Part shown: positions 36,202 through 44,178 of the stretch, piece by piece
How positions within the stretch are numbered: position 1 is the first letter of the stretch
Layout of the letters: every line of letters starts with the position of its first letter
NCBI GenBank assembly: GCA_031119205.1
Contig: JAVHYF010000005.1
Span: forward strand, 101,288-165,287
Source: Moraxellaceae bacterium
GTDB taxonomy: Bacteria > Pseudomonadota > Gammaproteobacteria > Burkholderiales > Rhodocyclaceae
DNA: 64,000 nucleotides
Reading direction: 5' to 3'
Made by a program: the position numbers and the translations under genes
The notes under the pieces: generated by a model
What the model was told of the DNA's origin: nothing
The model's input: the letters and a program-made list of their open reading frames with translations, nothing else
Databases searched by the model: none

Positions 36202-36807
36202 TCAGGCGGTGATCTGAGCCATGCGGTGCGCCTTGCCTGTGCCGTACTGGCCCATCAGCTCGGCAAACAGCGGCAGGAATTCGTCACCCGTCACCAGGAA
36301 CTCGCCGAAGTTCGGATCGAACACATTGGCGGTGAGACTTCCCCCATGTGCATTCACATAGAACGCGATGCTGTGGGCACCACCGGACGCACCTTGCACA
36401 GCGACGACGAAGTCGAACCAGAAGCTGTAGACGAAACCCTGACCGGCGCCGCCGAACTTGCCCTTCACGGATGCCGGGTTGAAGGTCTGGTAGGGAATGA
36501 CGGTATTCGACTTGAGGCGGTAGTTCTGCAGCGGCAACTGGTCCGCGGTGTCCATGCCTTCCGGGTCGCTCGCCCAGCGATTGCCGAAGGCCAGTTGAAG
36601 GATGGCGTTCTGCTTGCCATCACCGCGCGACAGCTCGGTCATGCGTTCCTTGGCGGCCTGGCCGGGATTGCGCAGGATCAGCGACAGCCAGTTCAGCGAG
36701 ATGCAGTGGCAGGCGCCATGTGACGCTGCCTTGTTGAGGCCGACGCGCGAAGACATGACGTTGACCTGCTCGAAACTGGCGATCTTGCTCTTGATCAGAA
36801 GCGACAT
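36202..36807 (-). CDS. Candidate YopT-like (C58) cysteine protease effector
   Basis: A 201-residue soluble protein that shows the ordered catalytic features of YopT/AvrPphB-type papain-fold proteases: GACHCISLNWL (nucleophile probably Cys33), GAHSIAFYVNAHGG (His145) and NVFDPNFGEF (Asp164, in the DPN-x-G-E context typical of the family). It is encoded directly downstream of vgrG and would act inside a target cell after T6SS delivery. There is no signal peptide and no obvious immunity partner; the next gene is another effector candidate. Family assignment by motif, substrate unknown. Confidence 0.72.
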   Translation of the reverse strand: MSLLIKSKIASFEQVNVMSSRVGLNKAASHGACHCISLNWLSLILRNPGQAAKERMTELSRGDGKQNAILQLAFGNRWASDPEGMDTADQLPLQNYRLKSNTVIPYQTFNPASVKGKFGGAGQGFVYSFWFDFVVAVQGASGGAHSIAFYVNAHGGSLTANVFDPNFGEFLVTGDEFLPLFAELMGQYGTGKAHRMAQITA

Positions 36808-36880
36808 GGGACCTCCCCCTTTTTCTTGTATCTCGTGTCGTGACGCGCAGGGCGCCGTACGTTAATGCTGCGAAATACTG

Positions 36881-39007
36881 CTAGTTGATCATCGTCACGC
36901 CGCCCTTCAGCGTGAGCATGCCGTCCCCGGTCACCTTGGCCATCGCGCCCTTGACCTCGGCCTGGATCTGGCCTTCGATCTTCACGTTCATGCCCTTGAT
37001 GGTGATGCCGCTGGAGTCGATCTTCACGCTGTTAGGGCCGACTTTCAGTTCGATGCCGCCCAGTGCCTCGGTGGTGCTCGAGCCGACGCTCACCTTGGTG
37101 ACCTGGTTGCCGGTCTTCACGGTCAGCTCGTCGTTGCCCAGCGAGACTTCCACGGTACGGTTGCCGGTCTTCACGACCTTCTGGTCGTTGCCGGTATCCA
37201 CCAGCACCACGCGCTTGCCGGTCTTGACCTGATGGGTATCGTCACCCGTTTCGACCGTGACGGTACGCTTGCCGGTCTTCACCGTACAGGCGTCGTCGCC
37301 CTCGATCGTGACGGTCTGCGCGCCTTTCGTAACGGTGTGGCTGAAATTGCCTTCGCTGACGGTGACCGAGCGGTCGCCCTTCTCGACGGTCAGCATGTCG
37401 TTGCCTTCCTTGACCGTCGTCGTGCGGTTGTTCTTGATCTCTTCCGTCTGGTCGTGGCCGATCTTGAGGTCGTCGTCGTTCTTCACGACGCGATGGAAGT
37501 CTTTTTCCGCATGAAAGAAGACGTCCTCGTTGTCCTTCTTGTCCTCGAAGCGCAGCTCGTTGAAGTTCTCTGCCGTGCCGTTGGGCGTGCTGCGGCTCTT
37601 GATGCCGCTCTGCGTCTTGTTGGCGGGCAGGGAGTAGGGCGGCGTCTTCTCGGCGTTGTAGACGTGCCCGGTGATGAGCGGCTGGTCGGGGTCGCCCTCC
37701 AGGAAGTCGACGATCACTTCCTGGCCTACGCGCGGGATGTGGATGGCGCCCCAGGTCACACCGGACCAGCCTTGCGAGACGCGGATCCAGCAGGAGCTCT
37801 GTTCGTTCTTCGTGCCGACGCGGTCCCAGTGAAACTGCACCTTCACCCGGCCATGGGCATCGGTGTAGATCTCCTCACCGCTTGGACCGACGACGGTGGC
37901 GGTCTGCGCCCCATGCATCAGCGGGCGCGGCGTTACGCGCGGCGGGCGGAATACGGTGGCCTTGGGCTGGCACACGAAGCGGTTCTGGTAGCTGCCGTCG
38001 TCGTTCTGCCAGGGCAGGTTGTTGACCGCCTGGTGCTGTACGGATAGCAGCAGGTAGTCGCCGTTGTTGTCGGCGCGGAAATGCTGGGTCAGCGTGAAGC
38101 TGTAGCCCGCGGCCAGCGTGCGGCAATCGCCGCGGCCCTCGATGCGCGCCTGGCGAGCCTCCCACTCTTCCATCTGCAGCTTGGCGTAGGCCTCGCCGTT
38201 GGCAACCTGGGCATGGCCGCCGGGATAGTCGTAGAGCTCCAGCAGGCTCTGCTTGGCCTTGGCGGCGATGGTCGCGCTGGAGGCCGTCAGGTCGGTGCTG
38301 GGTTGCTCGAAGTTGAAGTCGCGCAATGACACCTTGTTCGGCACGATGGTGAGCGAGCGCAACCAGTCGGTCACGTCGTCGCCTTCGGTCATGCCGGCAG
38401 CCGGCCGGTAGGGCAGGGAAGACTTCACCGGGCAGGCTTGTACGGCAGACGAGGCATCGGCCAGTACCAGGGTGTGCTTGTCGGCAGCGTGCTCGAAGAA
38501 GTAGTAGATACCTTCTTCTTCCATCAGCCGGCAGGCGAAGTCGAAGTCCGATTCGCGGTATTGCACACAGTAGGTGCGCGGACTGTAGGACTTTGACAGC
38601 GCCTTGCGGAAGTCGTTGAAACCGCGTGCCTTGAAGATCTTCTCCAGGATGTCGGGTACCGACAGCGACTGGAAGATGCGGCAGTCCGAGGTGTGCTGCA
38701 GCATCCAGAACCAGGGCCGCAGCTCTGCACGGTAGCGGTAGCGCAGGTCTTCCGAACCGACCTGTGCGAAGCGGGCGATGATGCCGTGCAGGTAGCGGTC
38801 GCTGTCGTCGGCCAGCTTCAGGCGAATCGCCGCCGGCTTGCCGACTACCGCACCGAAGTCGATGCTGTCCTGCTCCGACAGCAGGTCGACCTCGAAGGCG
38901 AAGAGGCCGGACACGCGCTCTTCCCCACTGAAGCGCTCCACCAGCAACGCGTCGTCGCCGAGCGGTGAGGTGAAGGCGAGCAGGCGTTTGCTGTCGTCGA
39001 TGGGCAT
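36881..39007 (-). CDS. vgrG: T6SS spike protein VgrG (TssI)
   Basis: Trimeric spike of 708 residues. The N-terminal gp27/gp44-like part starts with LLAFTSPLGDDALLVERFSGEERVSG; the gp5 OB-fold carries YTDAHGRVKVQFHWDRVG and SQGWSGVTWGAIHIPRVGQEV (about 390-450). The C-terminal part is a beta-helix needle of about six 18-residue repeats (G-N/D-D-x-x-x-VKTG-x-R-x-V-x-V; about 530-640), ending in LKGGVTMIN. No toxin domain is fused. The start MPIDDSKR at 39007 replaces a 24-codon low-complexity extension. Cargo genes follow directly. Confidence 0.95.
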   Translation of the reverse strand: MPIDDSKRLLAFTSPLGDDALLVERFSGEERVSGLFAFEVDLLSEQDSIDFGAVVGKPAAIRLKLADDSDRYLHGIIARFAQVGSEDLRYRYRAELRPWFWMLQHTSDCRIFQSLSVPDILEKIFKARGFNDFRKALSKSYSPRTYCVQYRESDFDFACRLMEEEGIYYFFEHAADKHTLVLADASSAVQACPVKSSLPYRPAAGMTEGDDVTDWLRSLTIVPNKVSLRDFNFEQPSTDLTASSATIAAKAKQSLLELYDYPGGHAQVANGEAYAKLQMEEWEARQARIEGRGDCRTLAAGYSFTLTQHFRADNNGDYLLLSVQHQAVNNLPWQNDDGSYQNRFVCQPKATVFRPPRVTPRPLMHGAQTATVVGPSGEEIYTDAHGRVKVQFHWDRVGTKNEQSSCWIRVSQGWSGVTWGAIHIPRVGQEVIVDFLEGDPDQPLITGHVYNAEKTPPYSLPANKTQSGIKSRSTPNGTAENFNELRFEDKKDNEDVFFHAEKDFHRVVKNDDDLKIGHDQTEEIKNNRTTTVKEGNDMLTVEKGDRSVTVSEGNFSHTVTKGAQTVTIEGDDACTVKTGKRTVTVETGDDTHQVKTGKRVVLVDTGNDQKVVKTGNRTVEVSLGNDELTVKTGNQVTKVSVGSSTTEALGGIELKVGPNSVKIDSSGITIKGMNVKIEGQIQAEVKGAMAKVTGDGMLTLKGGVTMIN

Positions 39008-39032
39008 GGTGTCGTCAGTGTCGTGGGCAATG

Positions 39033-39566
39033 TCAGGCGGTGACGGTGAATCCGTCCTTGTGTACCTCGAAGAAGGCAATCCGTTGCCAGCCCACGTAGC
39101 TTGGGTGGGCTGTCACGAGTGTTCCACCCTTCACGAGGTCCGGCAGCCGTGCGTCGGTAATCCGGATGTTGTCGTTGCTGGACAGTTCATAGGCGCTGCG
39201 CTCTTCCAGGCCGCCATTGCCTTCCTTCCATTTCCAGAAAGGCTCTCCGAATGCGCTCTTGCGCTGGCGGCGGACGAAATGGAAACCCTCCGCCTTGACC
39301 AGCATCGCAATCAGGTACCAGTCATTGCGGGCGGCGGGAACATCCGTGGCGAGCAGACCTTGCGCCGCGTACTCGGCGATGAAGCGCACCTTGTTGCCGC
39401 CGTCTGCCTGGACGCCGCGTATCAGTGCGGCGCAGTACGCCGCAACGTCTCCATTCGAGGTCGCGCCGCCCGGGCGAGCGGTACCACCACCGACCGGGTT
39501 GACGCATTTCACCGCGAAGGCATAACAGTTCGCGGTGCTGCTGAAGGCGCGCAGGTCCTGTTTCAT
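39033..39566 (-). CDS. Candidate cysteine amidase/peptidase effector (NCYAFA motif)
   Basis: A 177-residue soluble protein encoded just upstream of vgrG. Residues 13-18 read NCYAFA and residues 94-99 GFHFVR, followed by FWKWKEG (110-116) and ITDARLPDL (136-144). The N-C-Y-A-x-A plus F-H-F-x-R arrangement recalls small papain-like (NlpC/P60 or CHAP-like) hydrolases with Cys14 and His96 as the likely pair; this is by eye and the family name is uncertain. Cell-wall amidase or protease activity after T6SS delivery is a reasonable guess. No signal peptide. Confidence 0.6.
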   Translation of the reverse strand: MKQDLRAFSSTANCYAFAVKCVNPVGGGTARPGGATSNGDVAAYCAALIRGVQADGGNKVRFIAEYAAQGLLATDVPAARNDWYLIAMLVKAEGFHFVRRQRKSAFGEPFWKWKEGNGGLEERSAYELSSNDNIRITDARLPDLVKGGTLVTAHPSYVGWQRIAFFEVHKDGFTVTA

Positions 39567-39579
39567 GGCGTGGGTGGCG

Positions 39580-40158
39580 TCAGCTGATCTGCGGCAGGTA
39601 GCGCTTGAGCGCCAGCTTGATGGCTTCCATCGTCACCTGGCCGCTGCCGATCTTGTCCATGCCTTTTTCTTCCAGGTAGGTGAACTTGATGTACAGCGGC
39701 GTGCTGGCAATGCTGTGCTTGGGCTTTTTCTTCTTGCCACCGAACATCGAGCGCAGCTGCTCGAAGATGGTGCTGCCCGCACCGGCGACATCGGTGATCG
39801 CGTTGCCGGGCACGAAATCGGCGAGCCCCTTGGCCAGCGCCACGGCGGTCTCACCCACCGGGTCGAGCACCTTGTAGCGCTTGCCGGGGATGTAGTACGC
39901 CACGCCCATGTAGATATCCGGCAGGCTGCCGATACGGTTCTCGATCGCATAGCGCGCGTAGCGCTCGAGGAAGTGCTGGACCTCGTGGTACATGCCGACC
40001 AATGCAAGCGGCTCGACGCCGGCGCCGACCTCCGAGAACAGGAAATTCCCGTTGCCCGCGGATGAAGCCTTGCGCAACATCCCCTTGTCCTCGACGAAAC
40101 AGAATCTGCCGCTCTTCACGACTTTCGACGAGGGAACGCGCCACATATCTGCTGCCAT
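39580..40158 (-). CDS. Uncharacterised T6SS-cluster protein
   Basis: A 192-residue soluble protein between tssH and the NCYAFA protein, which starts 13 bases after its stop. I recognise no family. It has a helical middle (EPLALVGMYHEVQHFLERYARYAIENRIG), a Gly/Tyr-rich strand region (YMGVAYYIPGKRYKVLDPVGETAVALAKGLADF) and a Lys-rich stretch (GGKKKKPKH). Tight spacing with the following candidate enzyme suggests a chaperone, immunity or co-effector role; unproven. Confidence 0.6.
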   Translation of the reverse strand: MAADMWRVPSSKVVKSGRFCFVEDKGMLRKASSAGNGNFLFSEVGAGVEPLALVGMYHEVQHFLERYARYAIENRIGSLPDIYMGVAYYIPGKRYKVLDPVGETAVALAKGLADFVPGNAITDVAGAGSTIFEQLRSMFGGKKKKPKHSIASTPLYIKFTYLEEKGMDKIGSGQVTMEAIKLALKRYLPQIS

Positions 40159-40175
40159 GTTCCTGGTGCTCCTGT

Positions 40176-42824
40176 TCAGGCGACTGCGTAGGTGAACTGA
40201 CCGTCGTCGCCGACGGACACCGAAATGCTCTCCACCGTGCGTCCCTCTGCCATCCGGGCCAGCACCGATCCGGCCACCTCGGGCAGCAGGGTGCCGGAGA
40301 TGATGTTGTCGATGTTGCGCGCGCCGGAGTCGACTTCGGTGCAGCGGGCGGCCACCGCGTCCACCAGCTTCTCGTCGAAACTGAATGCCGCGTTGTGGTT
40401 GATCGCCACGCGCTTCTTGATCTTGCCCAGCTTCAGGCGAACGATCTGCTTCAGCACCTCGTCCTTCACCGGGTAGTAGGGCACTACCTGCAGGCGGCCA
40501 ATGAAGGCCGGCTTGAACACCTTGTTCAGCTCGTCGCGCAAGCCGTCGCGCAGCGATTCCACCGAAGGCGGCGTCGCAGCGCTGCGACAGGCGTCCATCA
40601 CGATGTCGGTGCCGGCGTTCGAGGTCAGCAGGATGATGGTGTTCTTGAAGTTGATCTCGCGGCCTTCGGAGTCGTCCATCACGCCCTTGTCGAAGACCTG
40701 GAAGAACATCTCCAGCACGTCCGGATGGGCCTTCTCCACTTCGTCCAGCAGTACCACGCTGTAGGGCTTGCGACGCACCGCTTCGGTAAGAATGCCGCCT
40801 TCACCATAGCCGACGTAGCCCGGGGGCGAGCCCTTCAGGCTGGACACGGTGTGCGCTTCCTGGAACTCCGACATGTTGATGGTGATCATGTTGCGCTCAC
40901 CGCCGTACAGGATGTCGGCCAGCGCGAGTGCCGTTTCAGTCTTGCCGACGCCGCTGGTGCCCACCAGCATGAACACGCCAATCGGCTTGCCCGGATCTTC
41001 CAGCCCGGCGCGCGAGATGCGGATGCGCTGCGCGATGGCGTCCAGCGCGTGGTCCTGGCCGATGACGCGCTCGCCCATGGTCTCGGCAAGCTTCATCACG
41101 GTGGCCAGTTCGTTCTTCACCATCTTGCCCAGCGGAATGCCGGTCCAGCCGGAGATCACTTCGCCAACCGTCTGCGCGTCCACGCAGACCTGCACCAGCG
41201 CGTGGTCACCCTGCAGCGAAGCGAGCTCGTCGCCGTACTTCTTCAGGTTGGCGAGCAGCTCCTCGCGCTTGCCCGCATCCGGTTCGGGCAGATCGCTGTT
41301 GGCTTCCAGCTGATCACGCACGTCGCGGATCTTGCCGACGATGTCGCGTTCGGCCTCCCAGCGCTTCTCCAGCGCGGCGAGTTCGGTTTCCGCTGCGGCC
41401 TTGGCGGCTTCGGCTTCGGCAAGGCGCTTGGCATGGCTACCGCCGCTGGCGGTCTCCTTGTTCAGTACGCGGATCTCGGTGGTGTAGCCATCGATGCGGC
41501 GGCGGGTGTCTTCCACCTGCGCGGGCGTGGCCGACTGGCCGATGGCGATGCGCGCACAGGCGGTGTCCAGCACGCTGACTGCCTTGTCCGGCAACTGGCG
41601 ACCGGTGATGTAGCGGTGCGACAGCTTAACGGCGGCGACCAGCGCCTCGTCCAGCACGCGCACGTTGTGGTGCTGCTGCATCTTCTCCAGCAGGCCGCGC
41701 AGCATGATGACGGCGCCATCCTCGCTGGGTTCGTCCACCTTCACGACCTGGAAGCGGCGGGCTAGCGCCGGATCCTTCTCGAAGTACTTCTTGAACTCCG
41801 ACCAGGTGGTGGCCGCGATGGTGCGCATCTCGCCACGTGCGAGCGCCGGCTTCAACAGGTTGGCCGCATCGTTCTGGCCGGCCGCACCACCGGCGCCGAT
41901 CAGGGTGTGAGCCTCGTCGATGAACATGATGATCGGCTTGACGCTGCCCTTGGTTTCCTCGATCACCGACTTCAGGCGGTTCTCGAATTCGCCCTTCACG
42001 CTGGCGCCGGCCTGCAGCAGGCCGAGGTCCAGCATGTGCAGTTCGACATTCGCCAGCACCGGCGGCACGTCGCCGGCCGCGATGCGCAGTGCCAGGCCTT
42101 CCACCACGGCGGTCTTGCCGACGCCGGCCTCGCCGGTGAGGATGGGGTTGTTCTGGCGGCGGCGCGTCAGGATGTCGATCATCTGGCGGATTTCGGCATC
42201 GCGGCCGAGCACCGGGTCGATCTGGTTCTTGCGGGCGCGCTCGGTGAGATTCACCGTGTACTGGTCCAGCGCCGGTGTCTTGCCGAGCTTGGCGCCGGCC
42301 GGCGCATCGCTGCCACTGCCGCCGGCACCGAGTGTGGTGGCCGTCGCGGCCTCCTTGGATTTCTCGGTGATGGCGTCGAAGTTCTTCTGCAGGTCCTCGG
42401 CCGACACCGCGGCCAGTTCCTTCGAGCACTGCTTGATGATCTGCGCCAGGTCTTCGTCGCCGAGCAGGGCCAGCACCACGTGACCGCTGCGCACCTTGGT
42501 CTCGTTGAAGTTCACCGAGGTGACCAGCCAGGCCTTGGAGAACAGCTTGGGCAGGTTGGGCGATAGCGTCGGGTTGCGCGCGTTGCCGCTCTTGAACTTG
42601 TCCAGCGCGTCGGTGAGATCGCGCTCGAAACGACTCGGGTTGATGCCGTAGTGCCGCAGGATGGCTGCCAGGTCGGTGTTGTCGACTTCCATCAGCTTGG
42701 CAAGGAAGTGTTCGACGTCGATCTCGTAATGTGTGCGGGCGATGCACAGGCCGGCGGCGGATTCCATCGCGCCGCGGCACACCGGGTTGAGCTTGCCTAC
42801 CAGGGACTTCAGGTCATAAGCCAT
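40176..42824 (-). CDS. tssH: T6SS sheath-recycling AAA+ ATPase TssH (ClpV)
   Basis: Hexameric unfoldase that disassembles contracted TssB-TssC sheath. The 882 residues contain a Clp N domain (about 1-160), a first AAA+ module with Walker A GEAGVGKT (about 230), the ClpB-type coiled-coil middle domain (about 415-520) and a second AAA+ module with Walker A GTSGVGKT (about 615) and Walker B (YSVVLLDEVEKAH). The N-terminal and linker lengths distinguish it from housekeeping ClpB, and the location confirms ClpV. Confidence 0.96.
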   Translation of the reverse strand: MAYDLKSLVGKLNPVCRGAMESAAGLCIARTHYEIDVEHFLAKLMEVDNTDLAAILRHYGINPSRFERDLTDALDKFKSGNARNPTLSPNLPKLFSKAWLVTSVNFNETKVRSGHVVLALLGDEDLAQIIKQCSKELAAVSAEDLQKNFDAITEKSKEAATATTLGAGGSGSDAPAGAKLGKTPALDQYTVNLTERARKNQIDPVLGRDAEIRQMIDILTRRRQNNPILTGEAGVGKTAVVEGLALRIAAGDVPPVLANVELHMLDLGLLQAGASVKGEFENRLKSVIEETKGSVKPIIMFIDEAHTLIGAGGAAGQNDAANLLKPALARGEMRTIAATTWSEFKKYFEKDPALARRFQVVKVDEPSEDGAVIMLRGLLEKMQQHHNVRVLDEALVAAVKLSHRYITGRQLPDKAVSVLDTACARIAIGQSATPAQVEDTRRRIDGYTTEIRVLNKETASGGSHAKRLAEAEAAKAAAETELAALEKRWEAERDIVGKIRDVRDQLEANSDLPEPDAGKREELLANLKKYGDELASLQGDHALVQVCVDAQTVGEVISGWTGIPLGKMVKNELATVMKLAETMGERVIGQDHALDAIAQRIRISRAGLEDPGKPIGVFMLVGTSGVGKTETALALADILYGGERNMITINMSEFQEAHTVSSLKGSPPGYVGYGEGGILTEAVRRKPYSVVLLDEVEKAHPDVLEMFFQVFDKGVMDDSEGREINFKNTIILLTSNAGTDIVMDACRSAATPPSVESLRDGLRDELNKVFKPAFIGRLQVVPYYPVKDEVLKQIVRLKLGKIKKRVAINHNAAFSFDEKLVDAVAARCTEVDSGARNIDNIISGTLLPEVAGSVLARMAEGRTVESISVSVGDDGQFTYAVA

Positions 42825-42835
42825 GCGAGTCTTTC

Positions 42836-43129
42836 CTATGTCGGTTGTTGTTTCACGAGCTGCTTGATCATTGAGTCACAGTATTCCTTCAGTGCCGACG
42901 CCGCGGCATTACAAGCGCGTCGGCTCATGATGGATGTGTGCTCGGTGTTGGCATCGGTCTCGTCGAATTTCTTGATGAGGTCATCGACAAGTCCTTTAAG
43001 CGTTGGATCTAACGTGCGACTGCGAACAGTGTTCAGTTTGTTTCGGATAGTTAGTCTTCTGCCGAGCATGTCCAAAGCCTCGACGGCGTTCTGATAGTGA
43101 GTGATTGAGCCGCTGAGTAGCGTGGCCAT
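42836..43129 (-). CDS. Small helical protein of unknown function between tssH and tssG
   Basis: A 97-residue, largely alpha-helical protein (LLSGSITHYQNAVEALDMLG; LKGLVDDLIKKFDET; CNAAASALKEYCDSMIKQLV) with no signal peptide and no family I recognise. By hand count the 300 bases 42841-43140 contain about 51% G+C, clearly below the flanking tss genes, and codons such as TTA, ATA-type and AAA are more frequent. It lies 11 bases from tssH and 11 bases after tssG, in the operon. Possibly a recent insertion or a locus-specific accessory. Confidence 0.65.
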   Translation of the reverse strand: MATLLSGSITHYQNAVEALDMLGRRLTIRNKLNTVRSRTLDPTLKGLVDDLIKKFDETDANTEHTSIMSRRACNAAASALKEYCDSMIKQLVKQQPT

Positions 43130-43140
43130 TTGAATATTCG

Positions 43141-44178
43141 CTAACTCGCTAGTCGAAGCGCGTGTTCAGGCAGCACGACGTCGGCAGCGTCGGGGCCATA
43201 TTTCGTGGAGCGGTTCAGCCAGGTCGTCCAGCCCAGGCGCGGCGCGTTGTCGCCCAGCTTGCCGAGCATGCAGGAAGGCACTTCGTCGCGTTTCAGGACG
43301 AGCTGCACGTCGAACTCCAGGCCATGGCCGACGAAGAATTTCACGAGGCGGCGCAGCGCGCGGTAGGCACGACCGGTCGGCAGGAAGTCGTAGAAGCGCT
43401 TGCTCGGCAGGGGGCCGACACGCACGCGGAACTTGGTGGCGTGGTCCCAGAAATACTTGCCCAGCATCGGCTCCTCGCCGAGCGTGCAGTTGACGACGCC
43501 GAGCCGGCAGCAATCGCGTTCGGGCAGCCCCAGCCACTGGCCGCGGAACTGCTGGATCTCGATGGGCACGCGGAAGTGCTGGCGCAGGATGGCGGTGAGG
43601 CCTTCCAGCGTGCGGGCAGAGCCGGCCAGGTGGCCGCTGTAGTAGGCGAAGACCTGGTCGTCCACGCCGTCGCTCTCAAGCCGGTTCTGCAGGCCGGGGG
43701 TGCCGAGGCCAACCAGTGACAGCACATGACGGCGGAAGTCGTCACGCGCGCCGCGCTCGTAGTCGACGAACACATGGTGCTTGCGCCAGGCCTGGTAGAA
43801 CAGCGCGAGCAACCGGTGGTTGAAGAGGTCGACGAAGTGATGGGCTGTCTGGTCCTTGAAGCGGTAGCGCCGCTCCAGCAGCAGTTCGGTGTAGCTCACC
43901 GGCAACGCGGAGGAGGGGCCGACCAGTCCCATGAAGGTGACCGTCATGGTCGGCGCGCGGCGGTTCGCTGCCGGCGTCAGCGCGTAGACGGCACTGGCCG
44001 GCGCTTCCAGCGACAGCAGGGTGCGGTAGCGCACCGGTTCGTCGTCGCCGACGCGGATCGTGCCGCGTGCCTGCAATACACCCAGCAGGCGAACGGCCTG
44101 GAAAAAGTCGAAGGCGAAGGGGCGCTCGAAGAGCGCCGCCGTCACACCAGTGTGGCGCTGCCCGTTCTCGCTGGCCAT
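43141..44178 (-). CDS. tssG: T6SS baseplate subunit TssG
   Basis: Baseplate wedge protein that works in a complex with TssF, TssE and TssK. The 345 residues include the N-terminal FERPFAFDFFQAVRLLGVL segment, the MGLVGPSSALPVSYTELLLERR segment and FVDLFNHRLLALFYQAWRKHH, all typical of TssG. The ATG at 44178 lies 37 bases inside the end of tssF; the much longer upstream frame lies inside tssF and is rejected. Confidence 0.94.
   Translation of the reverse strand: MASENGQRHTGVTAALFERPFAFDFFQAVRLLGVLQARGTIRVGDDEPVRYRTLLSLEAPASAVYALTPAANRRAPTMTVTFMGLVGPSSALPVSYTELLLERRYRFKDQTAHHFVDLFNHRLLALFYQAWRKHHVFVDYERGARDDFRRHVLSLVGLGTPGLQNRLESDGVDDQVFAYYSGHLAGSARTLEGLTAILRQHFRVPIEIQQFRGQWLGLPERDCCRLGVVNCTLGEEPMLGKYFWDHATKFRVRVGPLPSKRFYDFLPTGRAYRALRRLVKFFVGHGLEFDVQLVLKRDEVPSCMLGKLGDNAPRLGWTTWLNRSTKYGPDAADVVLPEHALRLAS

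Noticed and set aside
36881..39007. VgrG as an evolved effector with a C-terminal toxin
   Set aside because: The extra length is the 18-residue beta-helix repeat and standard VgrG tail; no separate domain follows.
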